Shown here: positions 20,916 to 27,231 of the stretch, piece by piece
Position numbering within the stretch: position 1 is the first letter of the stretch
Layout of the letters: each line of letters begins with the position of its first letter
Origin: JBOHBN01 sp050698355
Lineage (GTDB): Bacteria > Actinomycetota > Actinomycetes > Streptosporangiales > WHST01
Assembly (NCBI GenBank): GCA_050698355.1
Contig: JBOHBN010000157.1
Location: forward strand, 1 to 27,231
Reading direction: 5' to 3'
DNA length: 27,231 nucleotides
Notes under the pieces: generated by a model
The model's database searches: none
Told to the model about the DNA's origin: nothing
Seen by the model: only the letters and a program-made list of their open reading frames with translations
Position numbers and translations under genes: made by a program

Positions 20916-22118
20916 TCAGCCGGTGTAGTTCCAGTGCCACGCTTCGATGTGGGCGCTTTCGGCCCAGGACGGATGGATGAACCCGTAGCTCGGGGCACGC
21001 CGCTTCATCCAGTTGAACTGGGCAGAGCCGTAGATGTTGATACCGCACCCGAGGTCGACGGACAGGCCGAGCCCGTGGTTCGAGGTGCCCGGCACCGCCG
21101 CTATACCGGGCGGCTTGATCTTGTACAGCTCGTACTGGCGCTGCAGTGACCGGTACCCGGAGTTGACGCAGATATTCGAGCCGAAGTGGGCGCTGTACGC
21201 GGCGTTCAGCCGCCAGAACGCCGTCGCAGCGTCGGCACGCAGGTACCAGCTACCGCCGGGCAGCGGGCAGAGCGCGGACAGCGGGATCAGCCCGTTCGAG
21301 TAGCCGCCGAGGCTGCTCGACTTGTGGCAGCTCGACGACCCGCCACCGCTGTAGCCGCCACCACCACCGCCGCCCCCGCGGCTGGCGCGCTCCGCGCGAC
21401 GCTTGGCGGCGATCCTGGCCAGGCGCTTGCGCTCCTTGGCTTGCAGCTCGTTGATCCGCTCTCGCGTCTTGTCCACCTTCGCGGCCGCCTTGGAAAGCTT
21501 CGCGGTGGACTTCTTCGCCTGCGCGCGCAACCGCACGGTCTTCTTGTGCAGGCGCTTCTCCAGCTTCGTCGCGGCCGCCTTGGCCTTGCGCGCCTGCTTG
21601 GCGAACACGTCCGCCGCGACCTTGGCGGCCTTGAAGCTCGCGAGCTTGTTGGCCCGCTGGTTGTTCACCTGATCGAGGTCGGCCATGCCGCGCGCCTGAC
21701 CGAGCGCGCCACCGCTCGCCGCCTCGGTGAACAGGACGAGCGAGGAGCCCATCGGGTGCTGGTAGGTCTGCGCGGCGACCTGCGCCACATCCCGCCGGTG
21801 CTTCTCGACCTGCTTGCCCGCGGCGCGTGCCTGCGCGGCCATCTGCTTCGCGTCCTTCCGCGCCGCCGCCAGCTTCTTCTTGGCCGACTTCCATTTCGCG
21901 GTGCCGACGGTGAGCGCCGTACGCGCCTTCTTCGCCTCCCGCCGGAGCTCGGTGGTCGAGCTCTTCAGCTTGGAGAGCTCGTGCTTCAGCTGCTTCGCGC
22001 GGTCTCCTGGTGTCGTCGCCTGGGCAGCCGGAGCGGAGACGGCGACGAGCGGGCCTGGCAGCGCCAGCACGCAGGCGAGCACCGCCAAGCGCCGCCGCCA
22101 CGTGATGGCACGGCGCAC
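20916..22118 (-). CDS. Secreted coiled-coil M15 D,D-peptidase
   Basis: A 400-residue exported peptidase, probably a D-alanyl-D-alanine carboxypeptidase or endopeptidase acting on peptidoglycan. A signal peptide covers about residues 1-35 (RRLAVLACVLALPGPLVAVSAPAAQA). Residues about 38-245 are a very Lys/Ala-rich coiled coil, as in envelope hydrolases regulated by partner proteins. A Gly-rich linker with two Cys-containing stretches follows, then the M15 domain with INSGYRSLQRQ-like CVNSGYRSLQRQYELY, zinc motif SNHGLGLSVDLG (His and Asp), and EAWHWNY with the catalytic Glu and third zinc His. GTG 22118 has GGAGG about ten bases upstream. It is divergent from the DoxX-like gene. Confidence 0.9.
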   Translation of the reverse strand: MRRAITWRRRLAVLACVLALPGPLVAVSAPAAQATTPGDRAKQLKHELSKLKSSTTELRREAKKARTALTVGTAKWKSAKKKLAAARKDAKQMAAQARAAGKQVEKHRRDVAQVAAQTYQHPMGSSLVLFTEAASGGALGQARGMADLDQVNNQRANKLASFKAAKVAADVFAKQARKAKAAATKLEKRLHKKTVRLRAQAKKSTAKLSKAAAKVDKTRERINELQAKERKRLARIAAKRRAERASRGGGGGGGGYSGGGSSSCHKSSSLGGYSNGLIPLSALCPLPGGSWYLRADAATAFWRLNAAYSAHFGSNICVNSGYRSLQRQYELYKIKPPGIAAVPGTSNHGLGLSVDLGCGINIYGSAQFNWMKRRAPSYGFIHPSWAESAHIEAWHWNYTG

Positions 22119-22259
22119 TTTCTTCCGCCTCCGATACGTCTTGGGGAAGGAGAGGCTGAACCGAGGTTATGACACACTCACCCCAAGTCCTGGGATTTCC
22201 GCCCCGGAGTGGCGAGAATCGGCAGGGCCGAGGTGTCGACACGCGCGCGAGGAGAGAAC

Positions 22260-22694
22260 ATGCTCGTTCGGAGGCTGGCCCGGTCGCTGCTTGCTACGAC
22301 GTTCATCACCGGCGGCGCCGGCGTCTTGCGGGACCCGGAGCCGCACATCAGGCGAGCGAAGGCACTACTTGTCCCGCTCGGCACGCCGGAGGAGTACGTC
22401 TCGCCACTCACCCTCGCCGACGCGGGGGTGAAGGTCGTGGGCGGCCTCGCGCTCGCCACCGGGCGGGTGCCGCGCATCGCCGCGCTCGCGCTCGCGGCCA
22501 GCCTCGTACCGACCACGCTGGCCGGCCACCGGTTCTGGGAACACGAGGACCCCGAGCAGCGCGCGAACCACCGCATCCACTTCCTGAAGAACGTCGCCCT
22601 CATCGGTGGCATGGTCACCGTCGCGCTCGACACCGGGGGTCGGGAGTCGGTCCCGCACCGCGCCCTGCGGGCGCTCCCCTGGACCGAGGGGTAG
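22260..22694 (+). CDS. DoxX-family membrane protein
   Basis: A 144-residue integral membrane protein of the DoxX type. RRLARSLLATTFITGGAGVLRDPEPH is the usual first helix and loop; three further hydrophobic stretches follow (LADAGVKVVGGLALATG, RIAALALAASLVPTTLAGHRFW, FLKNVALIGGMVTVAL), with HRFWEHEDPEQRANHRIHFLKN as the conserved loop. In mycobacteria a DoxX protein works with SodA and SseA in redox stress, but this cannot be concluded here. ATG 22260 has GAGGAGA upstream; longer in-frame starts have none. Its stop lies six bases from the convergent kinase gene. Confidence 0.88.
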   Translation: MLVRRLARSLLATTFITGGAGVLRDPEPHIRRAKALLVPLGTPEEYVSPLTLADAGVKVVGGLALATGRVPRIAALALAASLVPTTLAGHRFWEHEDPEQRANHRIHFLKNVALIGGMVTVALDTGGRESVPHRALRALPWTEG

Positions 22695-22700
22695 CGCCTT

Positions 22701-24230
22701 CTAGAAGAGGCGGTGCTGGCGCATCCACCGCACGGCCTCGTGCGGCCAGTCGCCGAGCGTCGGATGGTCGATGGGCAGGGGCCAGAACGACACCGGACCC
22801 TGCAGCGCGACGTACGCAAGCACCGCCACGACAGCGGCGAGCGCCAACGCGATGAATGCGGCGACCGGCCGCGGCCGGGCAACGGCGCCGAGGATGCGGC
22901 GGGTGCCCGAGCGCAGGCTGTCGCCCTCGATACCCAACCAGGACAGCACCGCCGCACCGCCGAGCACCACGGCACCCACCAGGTGCAGGTTCGTCACGTG
23001 CGTACCGGGCGGTGCGAGGAACGCGGCCACGAACATGACCAAGCCGGCGCCGACGAGCGCGATCGGCAGGGTGAGGCCGGTGAACAGCACGCCGCGCGTG
23101 GCGTGCCACGGCAGCGCGCTGGCCGCCAAGAAGCCGTTGCTCGCGCTGCGGCCCCTGCGTTCGCGCCTGCGGTGCAGCAATGCGCCCTGCCTGTCGACCG
23201 TGCGCGCGAGGACGCCGCCGCAGAACAGGCCGGCGAGCGCGATCAGCGGTACGACGGCGCCCGCTGCCGTGGCGATGAGTAGCAGCAGCAGCGCGAGCAG
23301 CGGATGCCGCCGTAGCGGGGGCGGCTCGTACACAGGAGGTTCCCGCCGCGGCGCGGGCGGGCGGCGTACGGCCCCGTCCTCGGTCGGTAACACATGGGTC
23401 TGCCCCGCGTTTGCGGCCATCGGGACGCCGACACCGTCGATGAGTGCCTCCAGCTCACCGGCTGCCGGGCGCCTGAGCGGGTCGAGGTCCATCGCCGCGC
23501 ACAACGCCGGCCGCAACCGGTCGGGCACGCCGGAAAGGTCGGCCTCCCCGCGTACGACCCGGTACATCACGGCCTCCATCGGCCCGCGCCCGAACGGCGG
23601 CCGGCCGGTAGCCGCGTAGACGAGCGTCGCGCCCCATGAGTGCACGTCCGACGCGGCCGTCGCCCGGCGCCCCTCGACGACCTCCGGCGCGAGGTAGCCG
23701 GGCGTGCCCACGACCAGCCCCGTCGACGTCAGCCGCGTCTCGTCGGCGACCTGGGCGATGCCGAAGTCGATCACCACCGGCTCGCCGCCGAGGATCAAGA
23801 CGTTGCCCGGTTTCAGGTCGCGGTGCACCACCCCTGCGGCGTGGATGGCGCGCAGGGCGTCGGCGAGCCCGCGGCCGAGCCGGACGACCTCCGCCGGACG
23901 CAGTGGGCCCTTCTCCGCCACCACCTGGGACAGCGGCGGGCCGTCCACGTACCTCGTCACCACGTACGGCGTGCTCGCGGTGATGTCGGCGTCGAGCACC
24001 TCCGCGACGTGCGGCCCGCGGACCCGGCGCATCGCGCGTACCTCGCGGGCGAACCGGTCCCGCCCCTCGGCGTCGCCGGCGATGTGCGGGCGCAGCACCT
24101 TGACGGCGACGGGAGCGCCGTCAGGGCCCGTGGCCCTGTACACCACGCCCATGCCGCCCTCGCCGACCCGCCCCTGCAGCTCGTAGCCGCCGAGCCGGCC
24201 GGTCGGCACGGTGTGCGCGTCGGTGCTCAC
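22701..24230 (-). CDS. Serine/threonine protein kinase with polytopic membrane C-terminus
   Basis: A 509-residue Hanks-type kinase. The kinase domain (about 15-265) has the glycine loop GEGGMGVVY, Lys44 in VAVKVL, catalytic HRDLKPGN (136-143, Asp138), DFG in VIDFGIAQ (155-157) and GTPGYLAPE in the activation segment. A proline-rich juxtamembrane linker (about 280-315) leads to a C-terminal region with about five hydrophobic segments (LLALLLLLIATAAGAVVPLIALAGLFCGGVLA, GVLFTGLTLPIALVGAGLVMFVAAFLA, LVGAVVLGGAAVLSWL, AAFIALALAAVVAVLAYVAL) rather than one helix with PASTA repeats. The sensing signal is unknown. GTG 24230 lies six bases after TACGGT, so the mRNA looks leaderless. Confidence 0.93.
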   Translation of the reverse strand: MSTDAHTVPTGRLGGYELQGRVGEGGMGVVYRATGPDGAPVAVKVLRPHIAGDAEGRDRFAREVRAMRRVRGPHVAEVLDADITASTPYVVTRYVDGPPLSQVVAEKGPLRPAEVVRLGRGLADALRAIHAAGVVHRDLKPGNVLILGGEPVVIDFGIAQVADETRLTSTGLVVGTPGYLAPEVVEGRRATAASDVHSWGATLVYAATGRPPFGRGPMEAVMYRVVRGEADLSGVPDRLRPALCAAMDLDPLRRPAAGELEALIDGVGVPMAANAGQTHVLPTEDGAVRRPPAPRREPPVYEPPPLRRHPLLALLLLLIATAAGAVVPLIALAGLFCGGVLARTVDRQGALLHRRRERRGRSASNGFLAASALPWHATRGVLFTGLTLPIALVGAGLVMFVAAFLAPPGTHVTNLHLVGAVVLGGAAVLSWLGIEGDSLRSGTRRILGAVARPRPVAAFIALALAAVVAVLAYVALQGPVSFWPLPIDHPTLGDWPHEAVRWMRQHRLF

Positions 24231-24236
24231 CCGTTC

Positions 24237-24242
24237 ACCGTA
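24237..24242 (-). promoter_or_regulatory. -10 box (TACGGT) of the leaderless kinase gene
   Basis: TACGGT (minus strand) fits TAnnnT and is followed by six bases and GTG 24230. No Shine-Dalgarno sequence is seen. It lies between the kinase start and copy 2 of the palindromic element. Confidence 0.5.
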
Positions 24243-24287
24243 GCCGGTTGCGCGCGGTCCCCGTCCACTTTGGCTAGCCCCGCTCCA

Positions 24288-24339
24288 GTGATCATGAAAG
24301 ATGCTCGCAGCTATTGCTACGACGATCTTTCATGATCAC
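24288..24339 (-). repeat. 52-nt palindromic element, copy 2 (inverted)
   Basis: Arms GTGATCATGAAAGAT (24288-24302) and ATCTTTCATGATCAC (24325-24339) pair perfectly over 15 bases, and CTCC/GGAG flanks extend the pairing after one mismatch. Read on minus it equals copy 1 at 48 of 52 positions. The differing base in the inner stem leaves a G-U pair in RNA made from the methyltransferase strand. It overlaps the 3' end of the methyltransferase gene and lies about 45 bases upstream of the kinase -10 box. Confidence 0.9.
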
Positions 24340-25152
24340 GGGAGAGGGGTTGGCGAGCGCGTAGCAGGCGACGGCCGCCGCGGCGGCGACGTTGAGCGAG
24401 TCGACGGCCGAGCCGACGGGGATCCGCACGCGCGTGTCGGCCGCCGCGAGCCAGCGCGGGCTGAGCCCGTCACCTTCCGTGCCCAACAGGAGCGCGCACC
24501 GGTCGAGCCCGCCAGCGTCGACGACCCGCGCGAGCGGCTCGGCGTCGGCTGCCGGGGTGAGCGCGAGCACCCGCAGGCCCGCCGCGCGCAGCTGTGCCGG
24601 GCCCTCGTACCAGTCGGGCAGCCGCGCCCACGGCAGCGCGAGCACCGCACCCATCGACACCCGTACGGCGCGCCGGTACAGCGGGTCGGCACAGCGCGGG
24701 CTCAGCAGCACCGCGTCGAAGCGAAACGCCGCGGCCGTACGGAACATCGCGCCGACGTTCACGTGGTCGGCGACGTCCTCCAGCACCAGGGCGCGCCGGG
24801 CGCCGGCGGCGAGGTCGGCCGCGTCCCGTTCGGCGGGTCGCTGCACCGACGCGAGCGGTCCGCGATGCACGCGGAAACCGGTCAGGCGCTCGAGCACGGG
24901 TTCGGGCGCGACGTACGCGGGGGCATCGACCGCCTCCGCCACGTCGCGCAGCCGGTCGACCAGCCGCGGCGGCAGCAGCAGGGAACGCAGGCGGTACCCG
25001 GCGCCCACCGCGCGGCGTACGACCTTCTCGCCCTCGGCGATGAACAGACCGCCTGCCGGCTCCTGTCGCTGCCGCAGCTCGGCGTCGGTCAGCGCCACGT
25101 AGTCGGCCAGCCGCGGATCGTCCGTGTCCGCCACCCACACCAGCTCGCCCAC
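24292..25152 (-). CDS. TrmH/SpoU-family RNA 2'-O-methyltransferase
   Basis: A 286-residue SPOUT methyltransferase of the TrmH family, methylating a ribose in rRNA or tRNA with SAM. An N-terminal substrate domain (LADYVALTDAELRQRQEPAGGLFIAEGEKVVRRAVGAGYRLRSLLL) leads to the SPOUT knot: LVLEDVADHVNVGAMFRTAAAF (motif 1), LLLGTEGDGLS (motif 2) and VDSLNVAAAAAVACYAL (motif 3). The family usually ends soon after motif 3. Here a further tail, PVIMKDRRSNSCEHLS, and the stop come from the 52-nt palindromic element. GTG 25152 lies six bases after GACGAT, so it may be leaderless. It is divergent from the HerA-like gene. Confidence 0.9.
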   Translation of the reverse strand: MGELVWVADTDDPRLADYVALTDAELRQRQEPAGGLFIAEGEKVVRRAVGAGYRLRSLLLPPRLVDRLRDVAEAVDAPAYVAPEPVLERLTGFRVHRGPLASVQRPAERDAADLAAGARRALVLEDVADHVNVGAMFRTAAAFRFDAVLLSPRCADPLYRRAVRVSMGAVLALPWARLPDWYEGPAQLRAAGLRVLALTPAADAEPLARVVDAGGLDRCALLLGTEGDGLSPRWLAAADTRVRIPVGSAVDSLNVAAAAAVACYALANPSPVIMKDRRSNSCEHLS

Positions 25153-25178
25153 CCGGTCATCGTCGCAGCGACGGCGTC

Positions 25179-25184
25179 TAGCCT
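25179..25184 (+). promoter_or_regulatory. Possible -10 box (TAGCCT) of the HerA-like gene
   Basis: TAGCCT fits the TAnnnT pattern and would give a leader of about 24 bases carrying GAGGGAGGG before ATG 25215. No -35 box is clear. Confidence 0.4.
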
Positions 25185-25214
25185 TGCCTCCACCTGTACC
25201 GAGGGAGGGCTGCG

Positions 25215-26957
25215 ATGACGGCGGACGCGGTGCCGGCGGGTGGTGAGCCGGTCGGTCGCGTGCTGGGCAACGCCGACGCCACGCCGCTCACCTTCTGGAC
25301 GGCCGTACGCCCGGGCAGCTACCTGCAGCTCGACGACGTCGTCGTCACCGAGCGCGAAATGCCGGCCCGGGAACCTGTGGCGATCTCCGGTGTGGTCACC
25401 CAGGTACGCGCCCGGCACGAGGGCACCCAGTTCGACTCCGACGTCTTCCTGGTCTCCGACGGGATGCTGCCCGCCGAGGTGCAGGAGGCCGCCGAGGTGC
25501 AGGTCACCCGCGTCGACCCCGAGGTGTACGTGCCACCGCACCCCGGCGCCGTGGTCCGGCGCGCGGTCGAGGAGCAGCGCACCCGCGCCCTCTACTTCGA
25601 CAAGATGGAACGCACGGTCGCGATCGGCACCGGCCGGGACGGCGAGCCGGTCTACCTCGACCTGGACTTCCTCGATGGCACCCGCGGCGGGCACGTGTCG
25701 ATCTCCGGCGTCTCCGGTGTCGCGACCAAGACCTCGTTCGCCACCTGGCTGCTGTACTCGGTACTGCGCGGCGGCGCGCTCGGCAGCGCGCACAACGCGC
25801 GGGCGCTGATCTTCTCGGTCAAAGGCGAGGACCTGCTGCTGCTCGACCACCCGAACAGCAAGCTCGACGACGACCAGCGCGCGGCGTACGCGGCGCTCGG
25901 CCTGCCCGCCGAGCCGTTCGCCTCGCTCGCCGTGCTCGCTCCCCCGCTGCGCGGCGACCCGACGGGACGGCCGGAGGTGTCCTGCCGCGACACCGGGGTG
26001 GACGCGTTCTACTGGACGCTCGCGCAGTTCTGCCAGCAGGGCCTGTTGCCGTACGCGTTCGCCGACGTGGACGACGAGCGCCAGCAGTACACGATGGTCG
26101 TGCACCAGGTCACGGCGCGGCTGCAGCGCGACACGACCAGCGCCGACGACGACGCCGTGCACGCCGACGGCCAGGTACTTCGCACGTACGGGGACCTCGT
26201 CGACTTCATCCAGGCGAAGCTGCAGGACGACGCGACGCGCGCCGACTGGGCGGGCGCGGCCACCGGGATGGGCACCATCAACGCGTTCCTGCGCCGGCTG
26301 TTCGCAAGCCGCCGCGCGCTCGACCGGCTGGTGCGTTCCGACATCAGCGCGAAGCGCCCGCACGGGGTGGCGGACAGCGACGCTCAGCTCACCGTCGTCG
26401 ACCTGCACGCGCTCCCGGACGCCGCGCAGCGGTTCGTCGTCGGCGTCACGCTGCAGCAGCTGTTCGACGCCAGGGAGAGTGGGGCGACCGGTCGCGGCCT
26501 GCAGTTCGTGGTGCTCGACGAGCTGAACAAGTACGCGCCGCGCGAGGGCAGCAGCCCCATCAAGGAGGTGCTGCTCGACATCGCCGAGCGCGGCCGCAGC
26601 CTCGGCGTCATCCTCATCGGCGCGCAGCAGACGGCATCGGAGGTCGAGCGCCGGATCATCGCGAACTCCTCGATCCGGGTCGTCGGCCGGCTCGACTCGG
26701 CGGAGGCGTCGCGGCCGGAGTACGCGTTCCTCCCGCCCGCGCAGCGCGCCCGCGCCGTGCTCGCCAAGCCGGGCACCATGTTCGTCGCACAGCCGGAGAT
26801 TCCCGTCCCGCTGGTCGTGGGGTTCCCGTTCCCCGCGTGGGCCACGCGACCGGCCGAGGCCGGACCCGCGCCGGCGAGCGCACAGCGGTCGGCGACCCAG
26901 TCACTCGACCCGTTCGCGGTGGTCCCGGGCGCCGCCGACGACGACATCCCGTTCTAG
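25215..26957 (+). CDS. HerA-like ATPase with atypical P-loop
   Basis: A 580-residue ATPase of the HerA/FtsK-like fold (DUF87 type). An N-terminal beta-rich HAS-barrel-like domain (about 1-130: VGRVLGNADATPLTFWTAVRPGSYLQLDDVVVTE) precedes the motor. The P-loop region is HVSISGVSGVATKTSFATWLLYSVL (about 155-180); the canonical GxxGxGK(S/T) is replaced by GVSGVATKT. Walker B is LQFVVLDELNKYAPREG (about 433-449), followed by VILIGAQQTASEVERRIIANSSIRVVGRLDSAEA, as in HerA sensor regions. The C-terminus ends in DDDIPF, an acidic/hydrophobic tail resembling SSB-type tips. In many actinobacteria this gene leads a DNA-repair set with SbcCD-type nucleases; here a transposase follows instead. GAGGGAGGG lies before the ATG. 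Confidence 0.85.
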   Translation: MTADAVPAGGEPVGRVLGNADATPLTFWTAVRPGSYLQLDDVVVTEREMPAREPVAISGVVTQVRARHEGTQFDSDVFLVSDGMLPAEVQEAAEVQVTRVDPEVYVPPHPGAVVRRAVEEQRTRALYFDKMERTVAIGTGRDGEPVYLDLDFLDGTRGGHVSISGVSGVATKTSFATWLLYSVLRGGALGSAHNARALIFSVKGEDLLLLDHPNSKLDDDQRAAYAALGLPAEPFASLAVLAPPLRGDPTGRPEVSCRDTGVDAFYWTLAQFCQQGLLPYAFADVDDERQQYTMVVHQVTARLQRDTTSADDDAVHADGQVLRTYGDLVDFIQAKLQDDATRADWAGAATGMGTINAFLRRLFASRRALDRLVRSDISAKRPHGVADSDAQLTVVDLHALPDAAQRFVVGVTLQQLFDARESGATGRGLQFVVLDELNKYAPREGSSPIKEVLLDIAERGRSLGVILIGAQQTASEVERRIIANSSIRVVGRLDSAEASRPEYAFLPPAQRARAVLAKPGTMFVAQPEIPVPLVVGFPFPAWATRPAEAGPAPASAQRSATQSLDPFAVVPGAADDDIPF

Positions 26958-27119
26958 GTGGCTGGTGTGAATCGAGTGTCGTGTGGGGAGTTGGCCGCGG
27001 CCGGTAGCCGTCGGGTAGTCGGCATGTGCGGTCGGGTGGATGGCGCATCGTGTCGGATGGCATTGGCCTGTGCTGCTGGTTCTTCCGCGTCATGGTTGAT
27101 GGCACTGGTCCCGGCCTGT

Positions 27120-27231
27120 TTATGGCGTCGCTGCGGCCCATCCAGCGCGGGTGGAATGCACGCCGAGGGCGGCGAGCCGTGCGAGGTTCGCCGCGGCGGC
27201 GAGCAGCCGGAAGTCGGCGTCGATCTTGGCC
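27120..27231 (-). mobile_element. 3' end of a transposase gene (cut by the window edge)
   Basis: On minus the sequence encodes the last 36 residues of a protein, AKIDADFRLLAAAANLARLAALGV followed by HSTRAGWAAATP and TAA. The AAAANLARLAxLG ending is typical of C-termini of actinobacterial insertion-sequence transposases; the IS family cannot be fixed from so little (IS1182 or IS5-like are candidates). The stop lies 163 bases from the HerA-like stop. The gap between them (26958-27119) holds no recognisable gene, and I could not see a terminal inverted repeat. Confidence 0.6.

Noticed and set aside
22119..22259. Riboswitch or sigma-factor promoter between the M15 peptidase and DoxX-like genes
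   Set aside because: CATAAC on the peptidase strand could be a -10 box, but no matching -35 box or conserved leader fold was convincing.
26958..27231. Open frame on plus continuing after the HerA-like stop to the window end
   Set aside because: Its translation is low-complexity and matches nothing; the last part is the mirror of the transposase end.

Overview
The window comes from a high-GC actinobacterium. The evidence is very GC-rich DNA with frequent GTG starts, a mycothiol biosynthesis ligase (mshC) in the conserved actinobacterial block with a DUF3090 and an SCO1664-type gene, an F420-type luciferase-like oxidoreductase, an actinobacterial DUF5703 protein, and several genes that look leaderless (TAnnnT six or seven bases before the start codon). 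I cannot name the genus.

Layout. 129-3362 (minus): histidine phosphatase, DUF3090 protein, SCO1664-family kinase-like protein and mshC, apparently one operon. 3474-4886 (plus): a Tat-exported TIM-barrel glycosidase-like protein. 4965-6131 (minus): two small exported cell-wall enzymes, an NlpC/P60 hydrolase and an L,D-transpeptidase; the first has a duplicated, structured leader. 6222-8305: divergent LLM oxidoreductase and aldo/keto reductase. 8349-10316: RecD-like helicase, convergent with a membrane protein of unknown function (10376-11254). 11433-11633: DUF5703 protein.

11786-17852 looks like an alcohol/aldehyde oxidation locus. On plus are a GlcG/HbpS-like protein, a formaldehyde-dehydrogenase-like zinc dehydrogenase and an SDR. 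Facing them on minus are a cupredoxin-like PQQ-associated protein, a PQQ-dependent alcohol dehydrogenase with the WDxD signature of lanthanide enzymes, and PqqB. The other pqq genes are not in the window.

18041-19817 is a less GC-rich accessory patch: tRNA-Leu(GAG) followed by two divergent toxin-antitoxin modules, one with a Phd/HicB chimeric antitoxin and one of VapBC/FitAB type. A palindrome lies in front of each. 19905-25152 holds a formylglycine-generating enzyme, a coiled-coil M15 peptidase, a DoxX-like membrane protein, a Ser/Thr kinase with a polytopic tail and a TrmH-family RNA methyltransferase. 25215-26957 is a HerA-like ATPase, and the window ends in the 3' end of a transposase.

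The most unusual structure is a 52-nt palindromic element present twice (10294-10345 and, inverted, 24288-24339). The copies are identical at 48 of 52 positions. Each caps the 3' end of an unrelated gene in the same orientation relative to that gene, and each supplies its C-terminal codons and stop codon.
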